Positions 44,171 through 52,927 are shown, counted from the first letter of the stretch. The stretch: DNA of 64,000 nucleotides from Actinoallomurus sp963823735 (GCA_963823735.1 CAWGMO010000001.1:1612001-1676000), one strand, 5' to 3'. The notes: generated from the sequence alone by a model not told the origin. Numbers and translations: made by a program.

Positions 44171-45181
44171 ATGCGCGTCAGAGGCATCAACTACGACACC
44201 GGGTTCTTTCCCGGCGGCTACCACTCGCGTGAGTCCTTCGACGCGGGCGTCGTCGAGCGTGAGATGCGGATCATCGCCGACGACCTGCACTGCACGGCCG
44301 TCCGGATCTCCGGGGGAGATCCGGCCCGGCTGAGCGTCGCGGGCGAGAAGGCGGCGGAGGCCGGCCTCGACGTGTGGTTCGCGCCGTTCCCGTGCGAGAT
44401 GTCGCCGGAGCGGCTCCTGCCGTTCTTCGCCGACTGCGCCGACCGGGCCGAGGATCTGCGGCGCGGGGGCACGCGGACCGTACTGGTCACCGGCTGCGAG
44501 CTGAGCCTGTTCGCCTCCGGGTTCATCCCCGGTGAGAGCCTCGACGAGCGGATCGAGAACCTCTCCACCGGCAAGGACGGCCTGTGGGCGTCGCTCGGCG
44601 ACGTGATGGCCGGTCTCGACGCCTTCCTCGCCGGGGCGAACGCCGTCGTCCGCGAGCGGTTCGGCGGCCCGGTGACGTACGCCGCCGGGCCGTGGGAGCG
44701 CATCGACTGGAGCGGCTTCGACTACGTCGGCGTGGACGCCTACCGCGACGAGCGCAACGCGCCGCGGTTCCGCGAGGAGATACGCGAGCACGCCCGGCAC
44801 GGCAAGCCGGTCGTGGCGACCGAGTTCGGCTGCTGTACCTACCGCGGCGCGGGGGCGCGCGGTGGGATGGGCTGGATGATCGTCGACCGCGACTCCGAGG
44901 ACGGCCGCCTCGACGGGGAGTACACGCGCGACGAGGCCGAGCAGGTCGTCTACCTGCGCGAGCTGATGGAGGTCTTCGAGCAGGAGGGGCTGGAGGGGGC
45001 GTTCTGGTTCACGTTCGCCGGGTACTCCCTGCCGCACCGGGCCGACCCGGCGTACGACCTGGACATGGCCTCGTACGGCGTCGTCAGGATGCTCGCCGAG
45101 GGGACCGGCGTCGCGTACCCCGACCTGGCCTGGGAGCCCAAGGAGGTCTTCCACGCCCTGGCCGCGATGTACAAGGCCTAG
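44171..45181 (+). CDS. Glycoside-hydrolase-like TIM-barrel protein
   Basis: 336 residues, SD GGAGGG upstream of ATG. N-terminus RVRGINYDTGFFPGGYHSRE, then alternating strand/helix pattern with VRISGGDP, VLVTGCELSLFASGF, DYVGVDAYRDERN, VVATEFGCCTYRG and GAFWFTFAGYSLPHR. The acidic pairs in ELSLF and TEFGC look like a clan-A glycosidase acid/base and nucleophile (inference). I recall relatives in actinomycetes labelled 'abortive infection protein', a label not supported by anything I can see. Substrate unknown. Convergent with DUF1697. Confidence 0.65.
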   Translation: MRVRGINYDTGFFPGGYHSRESFDAGVVEREMRIIADDLHCTAVRISGGDPARLSVAGEKAAEAGLDVWFAPFPCEMSPERLLPFFADCADRAEDLRRGGTRTVLVTGCELSLFASGFIPGESLDERIENLSTGKDGLWASLGDVMAGLDAFLAGANAVVRERFGGPVTYAAGPWERIDWSGFDYVGVDAYRDERNAPRFREEIREHARHGKPVVATEFGCCTYRGAGARGGMGWMIVDRDSEDGRLDGEYTRDEAEQVVYLRELMEVFEQEGLEGAFWFTFAGYSLPHRADPAYDLDMASYGVVRMLAEGTGVAYPDLAWEPKEVFHALAAMYKA

Positions 45182-45708
45182 CGTTCGGCGAGGTCCAGCA
45201 GGGCGGTGACGGACCGCCAGTTGCGCATCGTGCCGGGCACCTTGAGGCGGCGGGTCAGGAGCGGCGGGAGCTTCGCGCGGCCGGTGCCGTTCGGGAGGTG
45301 GAGGTAGACGTCGCGGCCGGCGACGACCATCTCCTCCGGGGCGTACGCGGCGGGGTCGAGGTCCTTCAGGCGGTCCGGGGGCGGCGGCTCGTACAGGAAG
45401 AGCACGGAGGTCTTCGTCGGGTCGCCCACCTCCAGCGGGTTGGCGTCGACGAGGGCGCGCAGCTCGGCGGCCGTGCGGAGGATGACCTCGGTGGTCAGGC
45501 CCAGCTCGGCGGCGAGGCGCTCCCCGATCTCGGCGGTGACCTCGTCCGCGTCGCGCCCGGGTGCGGTGAGGACGGCATTGCCGCTCTGCAGGTAGGTCTC
45601 GACACCCGTGTACCCGAGGCCGGTCAGCGCCTCGCGCAGCGCCGGCATGGCGATCTTCTTGTGGCTGCCGAGGTTCACCGCGCGGAGCAGTGCGATGTAC
45701 CGGGTCAT
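45178..45708 (-). CDS. DUF1697 family protein
   Basis: 176 residues, start ATG at 45708 (MTRYIALLRAVNLGSHKKIAM). Characteristic blocks: GYTGVETYLQSGNAVL, VILRTAAELRALVDANPLEV and the C-terminal GTMRNWRSVTALLDL. Molecular function unknown. Its ATG overlaps the glmS stop by 4 nt, so it is translationally coupled to glmS; its stop forms a CTAG with the convergent gene. Confidence 0.9.
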   Translation of the reverse strand: MTRYIALLRAVNLGSHKKIAMPALREALTGLGYTGVETYLQSGNAVLTAPGRDADEVTAEIGERLAAELGLTTEVILRTAAELRALVDANPLEVGDPTKTSVLFLYEPPPPDRLKDLDPAAYAPEEMVVAGRDVYLHLPNGTGRAKLPPLLTRRLKVPGTMRNWRSVTALLDLAER

Positions 45709-47561
45709 TCGACGGTGACGGACTTGGCGAGGTTGCGGGGCTGGTCGACGTCGTGGCCCTTGGCCGTGGCCAGCTCGCAGGCGAACACCTGAAGCGGGAT
45801 CGTCGCGACCAGCGGCTGCAGGAGCGTCGGCACGGCGGGGACCCGGATCAGCGTGTCGGCGTACGGCGCGACGGTCGCGTCGCCCTCCTCGGCGATCACG
45901 ATCGTGCGGGCGCCGCGGGCGCGGATCTCCTGGATGTTGGAGACGATCTTGTCGTGCAGCAGCGGACGCGCGCGCGGCGGCACGACCACGACGACCGGCA
46001 GGCCCTGTTCGATCAGGGCGATCGGGCCGTGCTTCAGCTCGCCGGCGGCGAAGCCCTCGGCGTGCATGTACGCGAGCTCCTTGAGCTTCAGCGCGCCCTC
46101 CATCGCCACCGGGAAGCCGACGTGGCGGCCGAGGAACAGCACGCAGCGCTCGCCGGCCAGCGACCGGGCGAGCTCGCGTACGGGCTCTACGGTGCTCAGC
46201 ACCTGCTGGACCTTCTCCGGCATCGTGCCGAGGAGCTGGATCATGGCGAAGACCTCGTCGCCCCACGCCGTGCCGCGTACCTGCGCGAGGTAGAGCGCGA
46301 TCAGGTAGACGGCCACGAGCTGGGTGAGGAACGCCTTGGTCGAGGCGACCGCGATCTCCGGGCCGGCGTGCGTGTAGAGCACGCCGTCGCACTCGCGCGG
46401 GATCGTCGAGCCGTTGACGTTGCAGATGCCGAGGACGCTGGCCCGCTGCTCGCGCGCGTGGCGTACGGCCATGAGGGTGTCCATGGTCTCGCCGGACTGG
46501 GAGATCGCGATCACCAGCGTGGAGCGGGTGAGGATCGGGTCGCGGTAGCGGAACTCGCTGGCCAGCTCGACCTCGCACGGGATCTGCGCCCAGTGCTCGA
46601 TGGCGTACTTGGCGATCATCCCCGCGTGGTGCGCGGTTCCGCAGGCCACGATGATGATCTTGTCGACGTCGCGCAGCTCGTCGTCGGAGAGCCGCATCTC
46701 ATCGAGGCTGAGCCGACCGTCGGCGCCGACCCGGCCCAGCAGCGTGTCGGCCACCGCCTGCGGCTGCTCGGCGATCTCCTTCAGCATGAAGTAGTCGTGA
46801 CCGCCCTTTTCCGCGGCGGAGACGTCCCAGTCGACGTGGTACTCCTTCACCTCGGCCGGGGCGCCCGCGAAGTCGGTGACGGTCACGCCGGACGGCCGCA
46901 GCTCCACGACCTGGTCCTGGCCCAGCTCGATAGCGTCGCGGGTGTGCGCGATGAAGGCGGCGACGTCGCTGGCGAGGAAGTTCTCGCCGTCGCCCACGCC
47001 GACGACGAGGGGGGAGTTGCGCCGGGCGCCGACGACGAGGTCGGGCTCGCCCGCGTAGACCGCGACCAGCGTGAACGCGCCCTGGAGGCGCCCGCAGACG
47101 TGCCGCATCGCGTCGGCCAGGCCCGTGCCCTTGGCGACCTCCTCCTCAAGGAGGTGGGCGACGGCCTCGGTGTCGGTGTCGGAGGACAGCTCGTGGCCGC
47201 GGCGCTCCAGCTCGTCGCGCAGGGCGGCGAAGTTCTCGATGATGCCGTTGTGCACGACCGCGACCGCGCCGGTGCAGTCGGTGTGCGGGTGGGCGTTGCG
47301 GTCGGTCGGCGGACCGTGGGTCGCCCAGCGGGTGTGGCCGATCCCGGCGTCGGGTGCGCCCGTACGGGTGTCCGGCGCGGCCTCGGCGAGGGCGTCGCGG
47401 AGGTTCACGAGCTTGCCGGCGCGCTTGGTGACGGACAGTTTGCCGTCGGTGAGCACCGCGGCGCCCGCGGAGTCGTACCCGCGGTATTCGAGCCTTGCCA
47501 GCCCGCCGACCACCACGTCGAGGGCGGACTGCGAGCCGACGTACCCCACGATTCCGCACAT
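45705..47561 (-). CDS. glmS: Glutamine--fructose-6-phosphate aminotransferase (isomerizing)
   Basis: Makes glucosamine-6-phosphate from fructose-6-phosphate and glutamine, the first step to UDP-GlcNAc; 618 residues from the ATG at 47561. C2 (after Met removal the N-terminal nucleophile) in MCGIVGYVG; glutaminase residues in RYDSAG-like EYRGYDSAG and RWATHG. Two SIS domains: ISQSGETMDTL and the second around LGRHVGFPVAMEGALKLKEL. The C-terminus NLAKSVTVE is typical. No glmS ribozyme expected in actinomycetes and none seen. Divergent from coaA. Confidence 0.96.
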   Translation of the reverse strand: MCGIVGYVGSQSALDVVVGGLARLEYRGYDSAGAAVLTDGKLSVTKRAGKLVNLRDALAEAAPDTRTGAPDAGIGHTRWATHGPPTDRNAHPHTDCTGAVAVVHNGIIENFAALRDELERRGHELSSDTDTEAVAHLLEEEVAKGTGLADAMRHVCGRLQGAFTLVAVYAGEPDLVVGARRNSPLVVGVGDGENFLASDVAAFIAHTRDAIELGQDQVVELRPSGVTVTDFAGAPAEVKEYHVDWDVSAAEKGGHDYFMLKEIAEQPQAVADTLLGRVGADGRLSLDEMRLSDDELRDVDKIIIVACGTAHHAGMIAKYAIEHWAQIPCEVELASEFRYRDPILTRSTLVIAISQSGETMDTLMAVRHAREQRASVLGICNVNGSTIPRECDGVLYTHAGPEIAVASTKAFLTQLVAVYLIALYLAQVRGTAWGDEVFAMIQLLGTMPEKVQQVLSTVEPVRELARSLAGERCVLFLGRHVGFPVAMEGALKLKELAYMHAEGFAAGELKHGPIALIEQGLPVVVVVPPRARPLLHDKIVSNIQEIRARGARTIVIAEEGDATVAPYADTLIRVPAVPTLLQPLVATIPLQVFACELATAKGHDVDQPRNLAKSVTVE

Positions 47562-47671
47562 GGGCGCCACATTAATGGGTCCAGGTGAACGGGTAGACCA
47601 CCGCCGCGCAAGCGAATGGGCGGAACAGAACAAATCCCTCGATACCACTGGTGAGGCTAGGGTCATCGGTC

Positions 47672-48610
47672 ATGACCACAGCCGGTGAGGGCACCCCCAG
47701 CCCGTACGTCGAACTCGGCCGGGAGGCCTGGCGTTCGCTGCGCGAGGGAAGGCCGCTTCCACTCACCACCGACGAACTGGAGGCCCTCCGCGGGCTGAGC
47801 GACCCGATCGACCTCGACGAGGTGACGGACGTCTACCTCCCGCTGTCGCGGCTGATCGACCTGTTCGTGGCCGCCGACGCGCGGCTGCGCGACACCGTCG
47901 GCACGTTCCTCGGCGAGCCGGTGGCGCCCACGCCGTTCATCATCGGCGTCGCGGGCAGCGTCGCCGTGGGCAAGTCCACGGTCTCCCGGCTGCTGCGCAA
48001 CCTGCTCGCCGCCGGCCCGGGACGCCCGAACGTCGAGCTGGTCACCACCGACGGCTTCCTCTACCCCAACGCGGTGCTGGCCGAGCGCGGGCTGATGCAG
48101 CGCAAGGGGTTCCCGGAGTCCTACGACCGCCGGTCCCTGCTGAGGTTCGTCTCGGAAATCAAGGCGGGCGCCGCCGAGGCGTCCATGCCGGTGTACGAGC
48201 CGTTGATCTACGACATCGCGCCCGGCGCGCGCAAGACGGTGCGGCGGCCCGACATCCTGATCGTCGAGGGCCTCAACGTCCTGCAGAGCGCCAAGCCGGG
48301 CGGGCTCGCGGTCTCGGACCTGTTCGACTTCTCGATCTACGTCGACGCGCGCGTGAACGACATCCGCGAGTGGTACGTCGACCGCTTCTTCGCGCTCCGC
48401 CGCACGATCTTCACCGACGAGCGTTCCTACTTCCACCCGTACGCCGAGGTCGACGCGGAGGAGGCGGCCGACCACGCCGAGCGGCTGTGGCGCGACATCA
48501 ACGAGGTCAACCTCGTCGCGAACATCCTGCCGACACGGGCCCGCGCGACGCTGGTGCTGTTCAAGGACCACGACCACCGGGTCGGCCGGGTGCGGCTGCG
48601 CCGAATCTGA
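47672..48610 (+). CDS. coaA: Type I pantothenate kinase
   Basis: First committed step of coenzyme A synthesis, 312 residues from the ATG at 47672. P-loop GSVAVGKST with K101; VTTDGFLYPN, MQRKGFPESYDRRSLL and EGLNVLQ are hallmarks of the bacterial CoaA family. No clear SD, so translation may be leaderless or weak. The next gene starts 9 nt after its stop. Confidence 0.96.
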   Translation: MTTAGEGTPSPYVELGREAWRSLREGRPLPLTTDELEALRGLSDPIDLDEVTDVYLPLSRLIDLFVAADARLRDTVGTFLGEPVAPTPFIIGVAGSVAVGKSTVSRLLRNLLAAGPGRPNVELVTTDGFLYPNAVLAERGLMQRKGFPESYDRRSLLRFVSEIKAGAAEASMPVYEPLIYDIAPGARKTVRRPDILIVEGLNVLQSAKPGGLAVSDLFDFSIYVDARVNDIREWYVDRFFALRRTIFTDERSYFHPYAEVDAEEAADHAERLWRDINEVNLVANILPTRARATLVLFKDHDHRVGRVRLRRI

Positions 48611-48619
48611 GGAGGTCCG

Positions 48620-49399
48620 ATGGCCACCGCCGTCGCGGATGACGGATACAGGCTCTGGTACGAAGCGACGGGGAGCGGGCCGGCGATCATCTTCCCGGCC
48701 AGGTTCCGCGCCGAGCAGGCCGCCCTGGGCGCGGCGCTGGCCGGCGGCCACCGGGTCGTCCGCTACAAGCCGCGGCAGGTCGTGGGGCTGCTGGAGCCCG
48801 AGGAGGAGTCCGGCGGTCCCTGGGAGCCGGCCACGTGGTCACGGTTCCCGGTCGAGATGGAGCTGGCCGACCTGCACACCGTGGCGGACGCCGCCGGTGT
48901 CGGCGGGGAGTTCGTGCTGGCCGGGTACTCCGGCATGGGGGCGCTGGCCGGTTTCCTCGCGGCCGTCAGCGATCGCGCCGCCGGGCTCATGGTCGGCGGG
49001 TTCCCCCTGCTGTCGGGCTGTGACTACTGGCTCGGGTACGTCGAGGGCGCACGCGCGGGCCTGCTCCAAGCCGGTCTGGCGGCCAAGGCGGACGAACACC
49101 ACATGGGCGTCCTGATGTACCGCGAGTGGGCCGGGCGCGACGACACGGACGCCCTGAAGGCGCTGACCGGGCCGAAGATCCTCTGGTACGGCGCCCGCGA
49201 CGGCGAGGAGGAGTGCCGGATGCGCGACGTGCTCGGCGGCGCGGTCATCGCCCGGCGGGTCCGCGAGACGACCGGCGACCTGCGCGCGGCGGGTTTCGAG
49301 GTGATCGAGCTCGACGGCCTCGACCACATCGCGGGGCTGTCCACGACCGGCGTGGTCGCGCCGAGGCTGTCGGAGGCGCTCGCCTCGGCGGGGTGGTAG
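48620..49399 (+). CDS. Alpha/beta-hydrolase fold protein
   Basis: 259 residues, GAGGAGG before ATG, 9 nt after coaA and probably co-transcribed. Nucleophile elbow GYSGMG with S104; candidate catalytic His H236 in LDHIAGL. Substrate unknown; could be an esterase or a non-catalytic hydrolase homologue. A perfect hairpin follows. Confidence 0.8.
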   Translation: MATAVADDGYRLWYEATGSGPAIIFPARFRAEQAALGAALAGGHRVVRYKPRQVVGLLEPEEESGGPWEPATWSRFPVEMELADLHTVADAAGVGGEFVLAGYSGMGALAGFLAAVSDRAAGLMVGGFPLLSGCDYWLGYVEGARAGLLQAGLAAKADEHHMGVLMYREWAGRDDTDALKALTGPKILWYGARDGEEECRMRDVLGGAVIARRVRETTGDLRAAGFEVIELDGLDHIAGLSTTGVVAPRLSEALASAGW

Positions 49400-49418
49400 C
49401 CGCCGCCGTCAGGGCGTT

Positions 49419-49454
49419 CGAAAGGCGGGCGGCTGTGCCTCCGCCCGCCTTTCG
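49419..49454 (+). terminator. Hairpin after the coaA-hydrolase unit
   Basis: CGAAAGGCGGGCGG / CCGCCCGCCTTTCG, perfect 14-bp arms with an 8-nt loop, followed by CCCCCTTGTTTCC. Confidence 0.75.
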
Positions 49455-49607
49455 CCCCCTTGTTTCCCCCTGCCCGCCACCTCACGGACCCCGGCGTCTG
49501 CGTTGGATGGGATACCCGCGATACCTCGCCCGAGCGAAGGAATACCGCTTTCGGGGTTGTCTCCGACCCACGAGGCGCTACGTTGCGTCCGTTCGGTTTC
49601 GGGCATG

Positions 49608-49665
49608 TCCTAAATTAGGAGTTTTGTCCGGTCCGTGTCAAGGGTCTGTCTAAGGTTTGTAGGAT
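49608..49665 (+). promoter_or_regulatory. Candidate operator and promoter of the CarH-like regulator gene
   Basis: A perfect AT-rich palindrome TCCTAA-A-TTAGGA (49608-49620) stands out in GC-rich DNA. A weak -35 TGTCAA (49636-49641) and -10 TAGGAT (49660-49665) follow with an 18-nt spacer, a few bases before the start codon. MerR-family regulators often bind long-spaced promoters; autoregulation is inferred. Confidence 0.4.
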
Positions 49666-49672
49666 AGAGGAC

Positions 49673-50608
49673 ATGGAGGGCGAGGCCGTGATGCTCCGCA
49701 TCGGCGAGGTCAGCCGGCGGCTCGGCGTCAGCGCTCACGTGTTGCGAGCATGGGAGCGGCGATACGGCGTCCTGCACCCCGTACGCTCCGAGAACGGCTA
49801 CCGGCTCTACTCGGAGCTCGACGAGAGGCGCATTCGCGCCATGCAGACCTACCTCGCGCGCGGCCTGTCCACCTCCGAGGCCGCGCTGGCGGCGCTGGCC
49901 GAGATTCCCGCGCCCACCACCGAGCCGTCCCCGCTCCCCGAGCCGCCCCGCCACGCGCCCGAAGAGCATGGCGACCACGAAGACCTCCCCAGGAGCCTGG
50001 ACAAGCTCGCCCGCTCGCTCGACCGGTTCGACGAACCCGCGGCCGAGACCCTGCTGGACCACCTGCTGTCCGGCTTCACGGTGGAGACCGTCCTGCGGAA
50101 GGTCGTCCTGCCCCTCCTGTACGAGCTGGGCGAGCGCTGGAGCAGCGGTGAGATCAGCGTCGCCCAGGAGCACTTCGCGGCCAACGTCGTGCGCGGGCGC
50201 CTCGCCGGCCTGTGCCGCGGATGGGGGCGGGGCACCGGTCCACGCGCGCTCCTCGCCTGCGCGCCCGGCGAGCTGCACGACATCCCGCTGCTGGCGTTCG
50301 GCGTCGTGTTGTACCGGAACGGCTGGCGGGTCGGCTTCCTCGGCTCGGGGCTGCCGCTGTCCGACGTGATCCGTACGGCGACCGACTCGCCGCCCCGCGT
50401 CACCGTCCTGTCGGCCGTCACGCCCAAGCGCTTCGACGGGCTGGCCGCGGAGATGCGCAGGCTCGCGCGGGTGGCGCCGCTCGCCATCGGCGGACGCGGC
50501 GCCACCCGGGAGATCGCGCGCGCCGGTCACGCGCGCCTTCTCAGCGGTGACCTGGTCACCGAGGCCGAGCGCCTGGAGCGGTCGCTGCCCGCCCAGGCGC
50601 CCGCGTGA
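49673..50608 (+). CDS. MerR-family regulator with cobalamin-binding (CarH/LitR-like) sensory domain
   Basis: 311 residues from the ATG at 49673; ATG 49691 is an alternative (MLRIGEVSRRLGVS). MerR winged helix in residues 7-75 (LRAWERRYGVLHPVRSENGY). The C-terminal half has the four-helix plus Rossmann layout of AdoCbl photoreceptors: W156, nine residues, then E166-H167, and a lower-axial-ligand-type H202 in GELHDIPLLAFG. The spacings (10, 11 and 46 from the Trp) equal those of Thermus CarH W131, E141, H142 and H177. The residue after the Trp is Ser, where CarH has H132. Predicted to be a light- and B12-dependent repressor. No carotenoid genes are nearby. 3' end overlaps the convergent MFS gene by 53 nt. 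Confidence 0.88.
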   Translation: MEGEAVMLRIGEVSRRLGVSAHVLRAWERRYGVLHPVRSENGYRLYSELDERRIRAMQTYLARGLSTSEAALAALAEIPAPTTEPSPLPEPPRHAPEEHGDHEDLPRSLDKLARSLDRFDEPAAETLLDHLLSGFTVETVLRKVVLPLLYELGERWSSGEISVAQEHFAANVVRGRLAGLCRGWGRGTGPRALLACAPGELHDIPLLAFGVVLYRNGWRVGFLGSGLPLSDVIRTATDSPPRVTVLSAVTPKRFDGLAAEMRRLARVAPLAIGGRGATREIARAGHARLLSGDLVTEAERLERSLPAQAPA

Positions 50609-51974
50609 CCAGCGGAAGGGCGATGACCGCCGCGACCAGCGACGTACCGGCCAGCACCGAGCTCGTGACCGCCAGGGCGTGACCCGAGGGCGGCACCAGG
50701 CTGAGGAACAGCGTGCCGAACGCGGCGATGCCCACCACCTGCCCGAGCTGGTTCATCGTCACCAGCACGCCGCTCGCGTCCGCGGCGTCCGCGACGGCGA
50801 CGTGGGTGAGCGCGACCGACAGCAGCGGGCTGAACGCCCCGCCGAGGCCGAGGCCGGTGACGCCCATCGCCACCTCCATGGCCGCGCCCCCGGACCCGTA
50901 CGCCGCGAGGCCGAGGTAGCCGAGGCCGGCCACGACCAGCGCGGCGGGGATCAGCGGCCGGTGCCAGCGTTCGGGGACCCGCCGCCAGTTCATCCCGGCC
51001 ACCGCGAACGCCCCCGCGCCCGGGATGAAGGAAAGGCCGGCCCGCAGCGGTCCGTCGCCGAGACCGCCCTGAAGGTGGAGCGCCAGGCTGAACAGGAACC
51101 CGCCGAACGTCGCCATGCAGAGGAAGATCACGGCGAGCGCCGGCAGCATGCCCGGCGCGCGTACCAGGCGGCCGGGGATCAGCGGGTACGCCGTGCGCCG
51201 CTGGACGACCGCGAAGACGCCGAACGCCGCCATACTCGCGCCGAGCATGATCCAGCCCCACAGGGGCCAGTCCTCCTCGTGCCCGAGCACGAGCGGCACG
51301 ACGAGCATCAGCACGGCGGCGGACAGGCTGACCAGACCCGGCAGGTCCAGCCCACGGCCGCGCTCGCCACGGTCACCGGGAAGGATCTTCGCGCCGGAGG
51401 CCAGCAGGACCAGCCCGATCGGGACGTTCACCAGGAACACCGGCCGCCACCCCGTACCGAGGATGTCGGCGCCGACGAGCGCACCGCCGGCGATCTGCCC
51501 GACCATCGTGCCGCCGGCCAGCACGGCCGTGTAGGCGCTCAGCGCACGCGCGCGTGCCGCGCCCTGGAAGTTGCGCTGGATGAGGCTCATGACCTGCGGA
51601 ACCATGAGCGCCGCCCCCGCGCCCTGGACGAAACGGAACGCGACGAGCAGGCCGGTGACCCCGGCCAGGCCGCACGCCAGCGACGCGCCGGTGAACAGCA
51701 CGAGACCGGCCTGGAAGGCGTTGCGGTGCCCGACGATGTCGCCGACGCGCGCGCCGGTGATCAGCAGCATCGCGTACGCGATCGTGTAGCCCGCGATGAC
51801 GAGCTGAAGGCCCGCGCCGGAGGCGTGCAGTCCGGTGCGGATGGTCGGGGCGGCGACGTTGACGATGGAGGTGTCGAGGATCGCCATGAACTGGCCGCCG
51901 AGGATGACGGCGAGAAGGAGGCCGGTGCGTACCTGCACCGGCGGCGCCGGAGCGTCAAGGGTGATCTGGGCCAT
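50556..51974 (-). CDS. MFS drug-exporter-like transporter (DHA2 family)
   Basis: 472 residues from the ATG at 51974 (MAQITLDAP); an ATG at 52046 would extend the N-terminus. Fourteen predicted helices. The DHA2 motif FMAILDTSIVNVAAPTI in helix 1 and GARVGDIVGHRNAFQAG in loop 2-3 place it with EmrB/QacA-type proton-driven exporters. Divergent from the XRE gene, which probably regulates it. Confidence 0.9.
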   Translation of the reverse strand: MAQITLDAPAPPVQVRTGLLLAVILGGQFMAILDTSIVNVAAPTIRTGLHASGAGLQLVIAGYTIAYAMLLITGARVGDIVGHRNAFQAGLVLFTGASLACGLAGVTGLLVAFRFVQGAGAALMVPQVMSLIQRNFQGAARARALSAYTAVLAGGTMVGQIAGGALVGADILGTGWRPVFLVNVPIGLVLLASGAKILPGDRGERGRGLDLPGLVSLSAAVLMLVVPLVLGHEEDWPLWGWIMLGASMAAFGVFAVVQRRTAYPLIPGRLVRAPGMLPALAVIFLCMATFGGFLFSLALHLQGGLGDGPLRAGLSFIPGAGAFAVAGMNWRRVPERWHRPLIPAALVVAGLGYLGLAAYGSGGAAMEVAMGVTGLGLGGAFSPLLSVALTHVAVADAADASGVLVTMNQLGQVVGIAAFGTLFLSLVPPSGHALAVTSSVLAGTSLVAAVIALPLVTRAPGRAATAPGARPR

Positions 51975-52024
51975 GTGAGGAGCCTGCGGCCGTTCCCGCG
52001 CGGAAGGTGAGAGCCCCCTGATAC

Positions 52025-52038
52025 TGGTGTTGCCACCA
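52025..52038. promoter_or_regulatory. Candidate operator between the MFS and XRE genes
   Basis: Inverted repeat TGGTG-TTGC-CACCA in the 83-bp divergent gap, followed by a further CACC/TGGCAC sequence. GTGGTGGCA-like repeats are plausible targets for helix-turn-helix autorepressors; binding is inferred. Confidence 0.35.
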
Positions 52039-52057
52039 CCTGGCACGGCACTCCGGG

Positions 52058-52927
52058 ATGGACGACCATGGTGAGGTGACAGTCAGCACCTTCTCCCGGC
52101 GCACCGAGCTGGCCGCGTTCCTGCGCAGCCGCCGGGAGCGCATCACCCCCGCCGAGGTGGGGATGCCGGCCGGGCCGCGGCGCCGCACCCCGGGCCTGCG
52201 CCGCGAGGAGGTCGCCCAGCTCGCCGGGGTCGGGATCACCTGGTACACCTGGCTCGAACAGGGCCGCCCGATCAACGTGAGCGCCCAGGTGCTGGAGGCG
52301 ATCGCGCGCACCCTCCGCCTCGACCGGGCCGAACGCGAGCACCTCTACCGGCTCTCCGGGGTCGCCGTGATCCCCGCCGCCCGCCCGCACGACCGGCTCG
52401 AACCCCAAGTGCAGACCGTCCTCGACGGCCTGGTCGCGCTGCCCGCCGCCGTGCTCAACAGCCGCTACGACGTCCTCGCGTGGAACGCCGCGTACGCCGC
52501 GATGTGGCCCGCCGTGATGGACGGGGACCGGTACCCCAACCTGCTGTGGTGGTCCTTCCGTACGCCGGAGTGCTGCAGCACGTTCGTCAACCGCGACGCC
52601 GAGCTGCCGCAGATGGTCGCGACGTTCCGCGCGGCGTTCGGGCGCCACCTCGGCGAGCCGTCGTGGACGAGCCTCATCGACCGGCTGTCGGCGGCCAGCC
52701 CGGAGTTCGCCCGGATGTGGGCCGCGCAGGACGTCGCGGTGCCCGCGACCCGCGTGAAGGTCTTCCGGCACGCCGCGGTCGGCGAGGTGAGCATGTCGGT
52801 GAGCAGCTTCGGCGTGTCCACGGAGACGCGCATGAGCGTCTACACGCCGGTGGACGACGAGGCGCGTGAGCGGATCGACCGGGTCATCGCCGACCCGTCG
52901 GCTCCGGCCGTCGACCACGTGCACTGA
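52058..52927 (+). CDS. XRE-family transcriptional regulator with MmyB-like ligand-binding domain
   Basis: 289 residues (ATG at 52058; a GTG at 52076 is an alternative). HTH at about residues 15-90 (GLRREEVAQLAGVGITWYTWLEQG, here cut: REEVAQLAGVGITWYTWLEQ). C-terminal PAS-like domain: NSRYDVLAWNAAYAAMW, FVNRDAEL, and VSSFGVSTETRMSVYTP. This HTH-MmyB architecture is very common in actinomycetes and often sits divergent to an efflux pump or oxidoreductase, which fits its MFS neighbour. Confidence 0.92.
   Translation: MDDHGEVTVSTFSRRTELAAFLRSRRERITPAEVGMPAGPRRRTPGLRREEVAQLAGVGITWYTWLEQGRPINVSAQVLEAIARTLRLDRAEREHLYRLSGVAVIPAARPHDRLEPQVQTVLDGLVALPAAVLNSRYDVLAWNAAYAAMWPAVMDGDRYPNLLWWSFRTPECCSTFVNRDAELPQMVATFRAAFGRHLGEPSWTSLIDRLSAASPEFARMWAAQDVAVPATRVKVFRHAAVGEVSMSVSSFGVSTETRMSVYTPVDDEARERIDRVIADPSAPAVDHVH

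Noticed and set aside
50547..52010. Long plus-strand open frame opposite the MFS exporter
   Set aside because: Gln/Arg/Glu/His-rich shadow of a well-formed 14-helix transporter; no start site and no family features.
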